The notes under the pieces were generated by a model that made no database searches, had not been told where the DNA came from, and saw only the letters and a list, made by a program, of their open reading frames with translations. Positions 18,554 through 27,713 of a stretch of 35,822 bases of DNA are shown here, in pieces. A program made the translations under genes and the position numbers. The DNA is from Flavobacteriaceae bacterium. GTDB lineage: Bacteria > Bacteroidota > Bacteroidia > Flavobacteriales > Flavobacteriaceae. The first letter of the stretch is position 1, and every line of letters begins with the position of its first letter. Where the stretch lies: positions 1-35,822 of the forward strand of contig JANTGO010000003.1 of assembly GCA_024763015.1 (NCBI GenBank), written 5' to 3'.

Positions 18554-20056
18554 CTATTTATCGATTAAATTAAATTTATATAAAGCATCGGCAATTTTCC
18601 TGTTATCGGATAATCTGGGCAATTTGTTTTGTCCGCCCAGCTTCCCGATGGAATACATATAGGTATCAAAGCCTCCTTTTTTGATTGGTGTAATTTTTAG
18701 CGCCCGTAGTACTTTGCCGTCGATAAGGTCTTTATAATAAGGGTTTTGCGCTAGCATACTATTTTCTATATTTTGTGCAAAAGCATCAAGGTCTTCAGGC
18801 ATATTTTCAAATTCGATAAGCCATTCGTGATAAGGAAGCCCTTCTTTAGGCGTGATTTGTGGTGCAACTGTAAATTCGGAAATGCTTGCACCTGTTTGTT
18901 CCAAAGCTTCTTTGATGGCGGTTTCCACTTCTTTGGCAATAACGTGTTCGCCAAAGGCAGAAATAAAATGTTTGATACGTCCGGTTACTTTAATTCTATA
19001 AGGATTTGTGCTTGTAAACATAATGGTATCGCCAATATTATAAGCCCACAATCCGGCGTTGGTATTGAGTATTAAAGCATAATTGACATTGGTTTTTACA
19101 TCGGCGAGTGATAATCTGGTAGGATTTTCGTTAAATATTTCTTCCGCCGGTACAAATTCGTAAAAAATACCGCTATCGACCAATAGCAACATATCGTCTC
19201 TGTCTTGTTGGTCTTGATAGGCAAAAAAACCTTCAGATGCCGGATAGAGCTCGATGCTGTCAACTTGTCTTCCGATGAGTTCCTTAAACTTGTTGCGATA
19301 GGGTGCAAAGTTGAGACCGCCATAAACAAATAGGTTGTAATTTGGGAATATTTCCCCTACGGTCTTTTCTGTTTCTTTGACTAATTTTTCGAAATAGGTT
19401 TGCACCCAAGAGGGAATTCCGCTGATAAGTCTCATATCTTCCTCAAGCGTTTCTTCAACAATTCTGTTGACTTTTGTGTCCCAATCTTGAATAATATTAG
19501 CTTCCCAGCTGGGCATTCGGTTTTTTTGCAAATAGGAAGGAACAAAGTGTGCTACAATTCCTGATAACCTGCCGGTTTTAATTCCGCCAACTTCTTGTAA
19601 AATCGGGCTGCCTTGCAAAAAAATCATTTTTCCATCCAAAAAATCTGATTTTCCGCTGTCATATATATAATGTAAGAGGGCATGTTTGGCTGCTTTGATA
19701 TGATAAGGCATAGATTCTTTAGAAATGGGAATATATTTAGCGCCTGATGTCGTGCCAGAGGTTTTTGCAAAATAAATGGGACGCCCTTTCCAAAGCACAT
19801 TGTATTCGCCATTGATAATTTTTTCAATATACTCTTTGATGTCCTCATAAGTTTTTATGGGTACATTTTTTTTGAAATCCTCGTAACTTGTGATGTTTTC
19901 AAAATGATGATCTTTGCCAAATTTTGTTTGTTCTGCAGCCGAAATAAGTTTGCGAAACGTTTTTTGCTGTGTCTTTACAGGTTCTTTAATCCATTTTTCA
20001 TTTTTTTTGACGATATATTTGGCATAAGGTTTTGCCAGCAAAGATTTAAGTCCCAT
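18554..20056 (-). CDS. GH3 auxin-responsive promoter family protein (acyl-adenylating superfamily)
   Basis: YFAKTSGTTSGAKYIPISKESMPYH adenylation motif; LYPASEGFFAYQDQ; TGRIKHFISAFGEHVIAKEVETAI. Confidence 0.95.
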   Translation of the reverse strand: MGLKSLLAKPYAKYIVKKNEKWIKEPVKTQQKTFRKLISAAEQTKFGKDHHFENITSYEDFKKNVPIKTYEDIKEYIEKIINGEYNVLWKGRPIYFAKTSGTTSGAKYIPISKESMPYHIKAAKHALLHYIYDSGKSDFLDGKMIFLQGSPILQEVGGIKTGRLSGIVAHFVPSYLQKNRMPSWEANIIQDWDTKVNRIVEETLEEDMRLISGIPSWVQTYFEKLVKETEKTVGEIFPNYNLFVYGGLNFAPYRNKFKELIGRQVDSIELYPASEGFFAYQDQQDRDDMLLLVDSGIFYEFVPAEEIFNENPTRLSLADVKTNVNYALILNTNAGLWAYNIGDTIMFTSTNPYRIKVTGRIKHFISAFGEHVIAKEVETAIKEALEQTGASISEFTVAPQITPKEGLPYHEWLIEFENMPEDLDAFAQNIENSMLAQNPYYKDLIDGKVLRALKITPIKKGGFDTYMYSIGKLGGQNKLPRLSDNRKIADALYKFNLIDK

Positions 20057-20059
20057 AAC

Positions 20060-20920
20060 TTATTTTTTAAAATTAATAAAATCAGTAGGATTTACGGGAT
20101 ATCCCTTTATCCAAAGTTCAAAATGAAGATGCGGACCCGATGTTTTTTCGCCAGAATTTCCGGATAAGGCAATCACTTCGCCTTGCGAAACTTTGTCACC
20201 GGTTTTGCGTAGTAGTTTATTGTTGTGTTTGTATATGGAGATAACATTGTTGTTGTGTTCGATGATGATAACCTGCCCTGTGTTTTGCGACCAGTCGGAA
20301 AAAACAACAACACCATCGGCAATGGCTTTAATAGGTGTGTTTTCTGCTAGAGCAATATCGACGGCAAAATGTTTTCGTTTTTGATCAAAGGGATTGGTAA
20401 TATCACCTTTTGTGGGGGGTACAAAATTATAAACCAAATGACTTTTGCGTTGATTGATATTAAATTTTTCTCTGTCCGCAACTTCTTTTCGCAATAAGGA
20501 ATCTTCCTTGCCGGGTGCCAAGTTGAGTGTGTCGGGTTTAATGATTTGTTGATGTATGGTTTTCTTAAAATCTTCGACACTAACTTCGTTTCGCAACACT
20601 TTTTGCAGTTGTTGTAAGAAATAATCGTTTTGATTAATTGCCACTTTCAAAGAATCGGTTTTTAGTTTAAGCATGAGGGCATTTTTTCTTAGTTCAGGGG
20701 CGGTATATCCGGGAATATATTTTTTTATGGGAGTGAAAGCTATTAATAAAGTGGTGCCAACAATTAGTAGCATTGCAAAGATAAAAGTGCTAACAAATAC
20801 ATTTAGACGGTTAAGCCTAAAACTCAATTTGTTTTCATACGAATCATCATCAATTACTAGTATCCTGTAGTGATATGAAAGTTTTTTTAAAAATGATTTT
20901 TTCTTTTTTTTCTTTTCCAT
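20060..20920 (-). CDS. M23 family metallopeptidase (LytM domain) with N-terminal TM
   Basis: HFAVDIALAENTPIKAIADGVVVFSDWSQNTGQVIIIEHNNNVISIYKHNNKLLRKTGDKVSQGEVIALSGNSGEKTSGPHLHFELW. Confidence 0.95.
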   Translation of the reverse strand: MEKKKKKKSFLKKLSYHYRILVIDDDSYENKLSFRLNRLNVFVSTFIFAMLLIVGTTLLIAFTPIKKYIPGYTAPELRKNALMLKLKTDSLKVAINQNDYFLQQLQKVLRNEVSVEDFKKTIHQQIIKPDTLNLAPGKEDSLLRKEVADREKFNINQRKSHLVYNFVPPTKGDITNPFDQKRKHFAVDIALAENTPIKAIADGVVVFSDWSQNTGQVIIIEHNNNVISIYKHNNKLLRKTGDKVSQGEVIALSGNSGEKTSGPHLHFELWIKGYPVNPTDFINFKK

Positions 20921-21129
20921 TGTTTTGTTGTTTAATGCTTACGGATAATGCTATTCTTGGCACAACCGGATATCTTTAAACCTTCTATTTTTAATTGGCC
21001 GATAAATTTTTTGTAAAAATACAAATTATACCTTTTAAATCTCAGAACACGTAGTATAATTTCAAAATATTTTATTGTTTTTCAATCTTTAAAAGTTAAG
21101 CATAGCCGTAGTTACGGTTAAGGTTTTAG

Positions 21130-21885
21130 GTGAAGAAAATAGAAATAAAAGAAGCTAAAGTAATATTACACAACGGGAAACAATATATTCCTGATGTACG
21201 AAATGTAAATTTGAAACCACCATTTCGTGGCAGACCCGAAATATCTATGGCAAAAGTTGATGAGCAAGCATTGGTTGATATATGTCCTTTGGGAGCAATT
21301 TCTGCCAATCCTGTAAGTTTAGATATGGGAAAATGTGCTTTTTGCGGCGAGTGTGCTTTTGCTTTTCCGGAAAAAATAAAATTCACTCAAGACTATAAAA
21401 TATCTTCAAACTTGCGAGAAAATCTGATAGTAAAAGAAGGCGAAACTAATCCTATACAATTTGATAAAGAAGCGATAAGAGATGAAGTTAAAAAGACTTT
21501 TAGTAAATCAATAAAATTGCGACAAGTATCTGCCGGAGGCGATAATTCCTGCGAAACAGAACTCGGAGCAGCCGGTAATGCTAATTTCGATATGGGACGC
21601 TATGGAATAGAGTTTACTGCATCACCTCGTCATGCTGACGGAATTGTTGTTACCGGTCCCATTACAGAAAATATGGCAGAACCTTTGCGTATTGCTTATG
21701 ATGCTATTCCCGAACCAAAAATATTTGCTCTTTGTGGAGTTGATGCTATAAGCGGAGGTTTATTTGCTGATAGTAAAGCTATTAATCGCAGCATTCTAAA
21801 AGATATAAAAGTAGATTTATATATTCCCGGTAATCCATCACATCCATTAACTATTATAAACGGAATTTTAGGTTTAACGAGGTAA
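21130..21885 (+). CDS. Ferredoxin-domain + [NiFe]-hydrogenase group 4 small subunit/NuoB-like protein, stand-alone
   Basis: GTG start; CPLGAI + CAFCGEC half-ferredoxin; HycG/NuoB-like GIEFTASPRHADGIVVTGPITENMAEPLRIAYDAIPEPKIFALCGVDAISGGLF and VDLYIPGNPSHPLTIINGI. Confidence 0.85.
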   Translation: MKKIEIKEAKVILHNGKQYIPDVRNVNLKPPFRGRPEISMAKVDEQALVDICPLGAISANPVSLDMGKCAFCGECAFAFPEKIKFTQDYKISSNLRENLIVKEGETNPIQFDKEAIRDEVKKTFSKSIKLRQVSAGGDNSCETELGAAGNANFDMGRYGIEFTASPRHADGIVVTGPITENMAEPLRIAYDAIPEPKIFALCGVDAISGGLFADSKAINRSILKDIKVDLYIPGNPSHPLTIINGILGLTR

Positions 21886-22019
21886 TTTAATAGAAATCAT
21901 TACTATCCGATATGCTTTTTTAATGATTTCATCCTTTTCAATGCTACATGGATATGCTTGCTATTTCATGATATTCTGCAGTATTTTTTATAGGACAATA
22001 ACAAAATTAAAAATAAAAA

Positions 22020-22040
22020 AGGACTGCCAAAAGCAGTCCC
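22020..22040 (-). terminator. Terminator downstream of rplY (minus strand)
   Basis: ggactgc-caaaa-gcagtcc hairpin; A run on + strand before it gives a T run on the minus strand. Confidence 0.8.
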
Positions 22041-22065
22041 ATATTTTTTGTGTAATTTAGAATTC

Positions 22066-22683
22066 TTACTCTGCAGCAGGAGCTTCTTCTGCAGGAGCGG
22101 CTTCAGTAGCAACTTCTTCACTAACAGATTTCATTGCAGCTCTAGACATTTTAACTTGTACAATTACAACATTGTCAGGGTGCATTAATTTGTATGCGTC
22201 TGTTCTTATTTCAGATACATAAACTTTTCCGCCTAGATCTAGTTTGTCAACACTTATGGTGATAGCATCAGGTAGATTTGTGGGAATGGCTCTTACTTTT
22301 AATTTTTTTAAGTTTAAAGATAAGGCACCACCTTTAATAATTCCGGGCGCAACGCCTTCAGTTTTTACGGGAACCGATACGGTTACTTCTTTATCAGGGA
22401 ATAATCTGAAAAAATCTACGTGTAAAATTTGATCGCTTACCGGATGAAATTGAATATCTTGCATGATGGCTTCGTGTTTTGAGCCATCTTCTAACGCAAT
22501 CATAACAGTATGCGTTTCGGGCGTATAAACCAAATTTTTGAATTGACGTTCGTCAGCTGAAAAATGTAAGGGTTCTCCTCCGCCATATAAAACGCAAGGG
22601 ACACTTCCAGCATTACGTAGGGCTTTGGTCGCTTTTTTGCCCACGCTTTCTCTTTTAGATCCTTTAATTGTTAATGATTTCAT
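22066..22683 (-). CDS. rplY: 50S ribosomal protein L25/general stress protein Ctc
   Basis: KGSKRESVGKKATKALRNAGSVPCVLYGG start; QDIQFHPVSDQILHVDFFRL; adjacent to prs; Ala/Glu-rich tail. Confidence 0.95.
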   Translation of the reverse strand: MKSLTIKGSKRESVGKKATKALRNAGSVPCVLYGGGEPLHFSADERQFKNLVYTPETHTVMIALEDGSKHEAIMQDIQFHPVSDQILHVDFFRLFPDKEVTVSVPVKTEGVAPGIIKGGALSLNLKKLKVRAIPTNLPDAITISVDKLDLGGKVYVSEIRTDAYKLMHPDNVVIVQVKMSRAAMKSVSEEVATEAAPAEEAPAAE

Positions 22684-22730
22684 TACTTTTTGTTTTTAAT
22701 TATTATTTATTTTAAATATTTGATTATCAA

Positions 22731-23672
22731 TTACATGATAAACTTACTGCTTATCGATTTATGCGAATGAACATTGTGCATGACTTCCGCAAAAAGCGAG
22801 CCGCAAGATAGAACTTTTATTTTTTTTGACAAAATTTTTCTTGGAATAGAATCAGAGACGATAATTTCTTCGATTTTTGACTGTGCTATTCGTTGTTGTG
22901 CATTGTCTGACAGTAGGGCGTGAGTCACAACAGCTCGAACGCTTTTGGCTCCTTTTGACATCATCAAATCTGCTGCTTTTACAAGCGTACCACCCGTATC
23001 GATAATATCATCCACCAAGACGACATTTTTACCTTTTACATCACCAATCAGTTCCATTTTTCCTACAACATTTGCTTTTTTTCGTTGCTTGTAACATATG
23101 ACGACATCAGAATCTAAAAATTTTGAATAGGCATAAGCCCTTTTTGAGCCACCCATATCAGGTGAGGCAATTACCAGGTTGTCCAATTTAAAATTGATAA
23201 TATGCGGTACGAATATGGTGCTAGAATAAAGATGGTCAACCGGAATTTCAAAGAAACCTTGAATAGGGTCGGCGTGTAAATCCATTGTGATAATCCTAGA
23301 GGCGCCTGCCGCTTCAAGCATGCTTGCAACCAGTTTGGCAGCAATGGGGACACGTGGTTCGTCTTTACGTTCTTGTCTTCCCCAGCCAAAATATGGAATA
23401 ACAGCATTGATGTAAAGTGCTGAGGCACGTTTGGCTGCATCAATCATCAATAACATTTCCATTAAATTGTCAGAGGGGGCAAAAGTGGAACCTATGATAA
23501 AAACCCTTTTTCCTCTTATAGATTCCCGAAATGAAGGCTTGAATTCTCCATCTTTAAAGTGTTGAAGGTGCATTTTTCCTAGACGAACACCGTATTCTTT
23601 AGCAATTTTTTCGGCTAAATCTTTACTTTGTGAGCAAGCAAAAATTAAGGCCTCTTCTCTTTTTTTGGACAT
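22731..23672 (-). CDS. prs: Ribose-phosphate pyrophosphokinase
   Basis: FKDGEFKPSFRESIRGKRVFIIGST; PYFGWGRQERKDEPRVPIAAKLVA; MDLHADPIQGFFEIPVDHLY; VVLVDDIIDTGGTL. Confidence 0.97.
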   Translation of the reverse strand: MSKKREEALIFACSQSKDLAEKIAKEYGVRLGKMHLQHFKDGEFKPSFRESIRGKRVFIIGSTFAPSDNLMEMLLMIDAAKRASALYINAVIPYFGWGRQERKDEPRVPIAAKLVASMLEAAGASRIITMDLHADPIQGFFEIPVDHLYSSTIFVPHIINFKLDNLVIASPDMGGSKRAYAYSKFLDSDVVICYKQRKKANVVGKMELIGDVKGKNVVLVDDIIDTGGTLVKAADLMMSKGAKSVRAVVTHALLSDNAQQRIAQSKIEEIIVSDSIPRKILSKKIKVLSCGSLFAEVMHNVHSHKSISSKFIM

Positions 23673-23696
23673 GATTTGGTAGATTTTGAACTATGA

Positions 23697-23704
23697 CAAA
23701 GATA
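23697..23704 (-). promoter_or_regulatory. Bacteroidota-type -7 element candidate (TATCTTTG) upstream of prs
   Basis: CAAAGATA on + strand, 25 nt upstream of the prs ATG. Confidence 0.4.
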
Positions 23705-23819
23705 ATTTATATTCACGAAAAATCTTCTTTTTTATTAAAAAATATTTTGATTAAAGTCTGGTTTTGCTATTAGTATAAATAATTGCCATAATATTTTTAA
23801 ATTGCATAAAAAATATTAA

Positions 23820-23827
23820 TATCTTTG
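23820..23827 (+). promoter_or_regulatory. Bacteroidota-type -7 element candidate (TATCTTTG) upstream of oxyR
   Basis: TAnnTTTG match with a TTG 15 nt upstream; 27 nt before the preferred ATG at 23855. Confidence 0.45.
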
Positions 23828-23854
23828 TTCTGTACAATTAAATACAAGTTCATT

Positions 23855-24796
23855 ATGACCATAGCACAACTAAAATACCTGTTAGCCGTAGCAAAATATC
23901 TTAATTTCACTCGAGCATCACAGCAATGTCATGTCACGCAACCTACCTTGAGTATGCAAGTACAAAAATTGGAAGATGAGTTGGGGGTCATTATTTTTGA
24001 TCGGAATAAAAAACCGATTAAAGTTACCGAAATCGGAAAAAAAATCATCGAGCAAGCCAAAACAATTGTCAATGAGAGTGCCAGAATAAACGATTTAGTG
24101 CAACAAGAGAAGGGTTTTATCGGTGGAGAATATAAACTGGGTATTATTCCCACGATTGTGCCGACTTTATTACCGATGTTTTTAAAGACATTCAATAAAA
24201 AATACCCTAAAGTACACCTGCAAATTATTGAAATTCCTACTGAACAAATGATGGAGAGCATTATCGACGGGAAAATAGATGCCGGTATTGCCGCAACGCC
24301 TTTGGAAGAAGAAAAAATTGTAGAAAAGCCCTTGTATTACGAACCTTTTGTCGGTTTTATCCCAGAGACCCACAGGTTGTTTAAGAAAAATGTTTTATCT
24401 GAGCAGGATTTGGATGTGAAAGATATTCTTTTGCTGGATGAAGGTCATTGTTTTAGAGATAATATCTTGAATATTTGCTCGACTATTTCAAAAAAAGAAC
24501 AGGGCTTTGAGTTGAATATCGGTAATTTTGATGCATTGATCAAGTTGTCTAGAGAAGGTTTGGGAATGACTTTGTTGCCTTATCTCGAAACCGAAGATTT
24601 GTGTAAGGAAGATAAGAAATTTTTGCGAAATTTTAAAAAGCCCGAACCGGCTCGTGAGGTGAGTTTGATTCATGCCAAAGACTTATACAAAAAGAATATT
24701 ACAGATGCCTTGTTTAAAACGATTAAAGGAATTGTCAAGGGTGCTATCGAATTTTATGATGTACGAATTATTAGTCCTTTACCTGCAAAAAAATAA
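23855..24796 (+). CDS. oxyR: LysR-type hydrogen peroxide-sensing regulator OxyR
   Basis: MTIAQLKYLLAVAKYLNFTRASQQCHVTQPTLSMQVQKLEDELG HTH; OxyR redox Cys region LLDEGHCFRDNILNIC; start 23855 preferred over 23825. Confidence 0.93.
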   Translation: MTIAQLKYLLAVAKYLNFTRASQQCHVTQPTLSMQVQKLEDELGVIIFDRNKKPIKVTEIGKKIIEQAKTIVNESARINDLVQQEKGFIGGEYKLGIIPTIVPTLLPMFLKTFNKKYPKVHLQIIEIPTEQMMESIIDGKIDAGIAATPLEEEKIVEKPLYYEPFVGFIPETHRLFKKNVLSEQDLDVKDILLLDEGHCFRDNILNICSTISKKEQGFELNIGNFDALIKLSREGLGMTLLPYLETEDLCKEDKKFLRNFKKPEPAREVSLIHAKDLYKKNITDALFKTIKGIVKGAIEFYDVRIISPLPAKK

Positions 24797-24813
24797 AAAC
24801 TAAAAATATTATT

Positions 24814-26169
24814 TTGATGACGATGTGGTTAGCTTATTTTGAAAACGCCAAAAAAAGATTATTCGACGACAAGAAAAACAAAGAAACCTACCGTTCTGTT
24901 TTTCAAATGGATTACGACCGGATCATTTTTTCATCTGCCTTCCGCAGACTGCAAAACAAGACGCAAGTATTGCCATTCCCCAAATCCGATTATGTTCGTA
25001 ACAGATTGACGCACAGTTTAGAAACAGCTTCTGTAGGCAGGTCAATAGGTAATATTGTCGGAGAAAAAATTGTTTCGAAATATCCTGATTTAATTGAGAA
25101 ATTACAAATTTACCCTACGGATTTTGGTCATTTGGTTTCGGCAGCTTGTCTTACACATGATATTGGAAATCCGCCCTTTGGTCATGCAGGCGAAGCAGCC
25201 ATAAGTAGCTATTTTAGAAGTAAAAAAGCCAAAAAATATTTAGAAAACCTGACCGACAAACAAAAAGCAGATTTACAAAATTTTGAAGGAAACGCCTCCG
25301 GTTTGCGTATCATTTCTCAGACATTGGAAAATCAATCTGAGATTAAAGGCGGTTTGCGTTTGACTTTGGGAACTTATGCGACCTTTGCCAAATATCCCAA
25401 GGAGTCATTACCCAATAGAAAAGCCGAAAAACGGGCTAGTCTTAAAAAATTTGGTATTTATCAAAGTGAAATAGATTTGTTTGAAAACGAGATTGCCAAG
25501 GTCTTGCATCTCATACCGCAAAGCAAAGATAGCGACAAAGCATGGAAACGTTTTCCGTTGACTTTTCTCGTAGAAGCAGCAGATGATATTTGTTATCATA
25601 TCATTGATTTTGAAGATGGTTTTAATGTTGGGTTTATCGATTTTAATACCTTAGAAAAAGCTTTCTCCGAATTGATTGAATGGAATGAACAATACAATAA
25701 ACGCTATCAAAAAATTATCAGCCAACGCGAAAAAGCAAATTATCTTAGAAGTTTAGCAATCAATCAGTTGGTGCAACAAACCGCTCAAATTTTTGTTGAG
25801 AATGAAGCTGATTTTTTATCGGGGAAACTCGATAAAGCTTTGCTTGATTTGTTACCTGAAGACCAACAGCTAAAATTAAAAAAAATCATCGATATTAGTA
25901 TCGACAAGATTTATCAATCCGATCCGGTGCTCAAAATTGAGGCCGCAGGCATGAAGGTTTTGCCAGATTTGCTCGATAAATTTGTGCAAGCAACCTTATT
26001 TCCAAAACAACATAAGACATTTTATAGACTGCTTCCACAAGAGTATAAAAATGGTCAGAGCGACTATGAAAAGATTTTAAATGTGGCTATGTTTGTGAGC
26101 AACATGACCGATAGGCAAGCTGTAGAGTTGTACAAAAATATTAACGGTATCGTATTGGCAGGTTATTAA
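24814..26169 (+). CDS. dgt: dGTP triphosphohydrolase (dNTPase), HD superfamily
   Basis: FSSAFRRLQNKTQVLPFPKSDYVRNRLTHSLETASVGRSIG; LTHDIGNPPFGHAGE; EAADDICYHIIDFEDG. Confidence 0.95.
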   Translation: MMTMWLAYFENAKKRLFDDKKNKETYRSVFQMDYDRIIFSSAFRRLQNKTQVLPFPKSDYVRNRLTHSLETASVGRSIGNIVGEKIVSKYPDLIEKLQIYPTDFGHLVSAACLTHDIGNPPFGHAGEAAISSYFRSKKAKKYLENLTDKQKADLQNFEGNASGLRIISQTLENQSEIKGGLRLTLGTYATFAKYPKESLPNRKAEKRASLKKFGIYQSEIDLFENEIAKVLHLIPQSKDSDKAWKRFPLTFLVEAADDICYHIIDFEDGFNVGFIDFNTLEKAFSELIEWNEQYNKRYQKIISQREKANYLRSLAINQLVQQTAQIFVENEADFLSGKLDKALLDLLPEDQQLKLKKIIDISIDKIYQSDPVLKIEAAGMKVLPDLLDKFVQATLFPKQHKTFYRLLPQEYKNGQSDYEKILNVAMFVSNMTDRQAVELYKNINGIVLAGY

Positions 26170-26257
26170 TCCGAAGGCTTATATCAAATGATTACGTTGT
26201 TATTTAGTCATCTGTTGTTTGTAATTTGTGATGAATACGGCTTAAAAATAATTAACC

Positions 26258-26265
26258 TATCTTTG
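26258..26265 (+). promoter_or_regulatory. Bacteroidota-type -7 element candidate (TATCTTTG) upstream of the DEAD-box helicase
   Basis: TAnnTTTG match 58 nt before the ATG. Confidence 0.35.
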
Positions 26266-26322
26266 CCGCTCAAGATTCGAATCGTCACGGATATATTTTG
26301 ACGATAAAATTAAAATATATAC

Positions 26323-27546
26323 ATGACATTTAAAGATTTACAACTCATTGAGCCTATTCAAAAAGCGCTTAAAAACAAAGGCTATGTACAGCCGACACCT
26401 ATTCAAGAACAAGCGATTCCTTATCTACTTCATCATAACGATTTACTAGGGAGTGCACAGACAGGAACCGGTAAAACAGCAGCTTTTGCCATTCCAATCA
26501 TTCAACATATATATAATGATAGGAAGGATTCGCATTCCAAAAGAAAAATTAAAGCATTGGTAGTAACACCTACTAGAGAATTGGCAATACAAATTGCCGA
26601 TAATTTTACGGCTTATGCCAAATATACGGGCTTGCGCAATACCGTTATTTTTGGAGGTGTTAAACAAGCTTCTCAAGTGGCAAAATTAAAACAAGGTGTT
26701 GATGTTTTAGTGGCAACCCCCGGTAGATTGCTCGATTTAATGGGGCAGGGGATTATTTCTCTAAGAGATATTCAGTATTTTGTTTTGGATGAAGCAGATC
26801 ACATGCTCGATATGGGCTTTATCCATGATATAAAAAAATTATTGGTAAAACTGCCTCAACAAAGGCAATCTTTGTTTTTTTCGGCCACGATGCCTAAAGC
26901 CATAATTGAATTATCGGGAACCATCCTAAAAAAGAATTATAAAAGGGTAAGTATTAAGCCGCAACAAGCAACTGCCGAATTGGTCAATCAAGCGGTTTAT
27001 TTTGTGTCAAAGAACGATAAAATAAAATTGTTAGCGGCTTTGATTATAGAAAAAAATCCTTCTTCAATATTGGTTTTTTCCCGTACCAAACACGGCGCAA
27101 ATAAAATTGTAAAACTTTTAAATAAAGCCGGCATAAGTGCAGAAGCCATTCACGGAAATAAATCGCAATCTGCCAGACAAAAAACTTTAAAGTCATTTAA
27201 AGAAGGCAGTCTGAAAGTTTTAGTAGCCACCGATATTGCCGCTAGAGGTATCGATGTTTCTAAGCTTGCGATGGTCATCAATTACGATTTGCCAAATATC
27301 TCAGAAACCTACGTGCATAGGATTGGGCGTACAGGTCGTGCCAAAGAAAGCGGTATTGCCATTTCGTTTTGTGCGGCGGATGAGCGAAGTTTTTTAAGAG
27401 ATATAGAAAAGCTAATCAAACAAAAAGTTCCGGTCATAACGGAACATGACTACCACGATAGCAGTAAAGAGCTGCCTCCTTTAAAACAAGGAGGGGGTAG
27501 ATCAAGACCCAAACGCCCACAATCACATAAGCGCTCCAAGCGATAA
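26323..27546 (+). CDS. DEAD-box ATP-dependent RNA helicase (RhlE-like)
   Basis: Q motif PTPIQEQAIP; AQTGTGKTAAFAIP; VLDEADHMLDMGF; FSATMP; HRIGRTGR; basic tail. Confidence 0.96.
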   Translation: MTFKDLQLIEPIQKALKNKGYVQPTPIQEQAIPYLLHHNDLLGSAQTGTGKTAAFAIPIIQHIYNDRKDSHSKRKIKALVVTPTRELAIQIADNFTAYAKYTGLRNTVIFGGVKQASQVAKLKQGVDVLVATPGRLLDLMGQGIISLRDIQYFVLDEADHMLDMGFIHDIKKLLVKLPQQRQSLFFSATMPKAIIELSGTILKKNYKRVSIKPQQATAELVNQAVYFVSKNDKIKLLAALIIEKNPSSILVFSRTKHGANKIVKLLNKAGISAEAIHGNKSQSARQKTLKSFKEGSLKVLVATDIAARGIDVSKLAMVINYDLPNISETYVHRIGRTGRAKESGIAISFCAADERSFLRDIEKLIKQKVPVITEHDYHDSSKELPPLKQGGGRSRPKRPQSHKRSKR

Positions 27547-27713
27547 AATTTCATCAACATACTTTGTCAGTTAAAACCTGCCATTCTGTCGTAAAAAAAT
27601 GGATTATATCTATTATAATGACAAAAAACGTATATATAATGCTTGGCATAATACTTGTCAAAAGTATTCTGAAATTAAAAAATAAATCAGAATAAAATAA
27701 AAATATATATACT

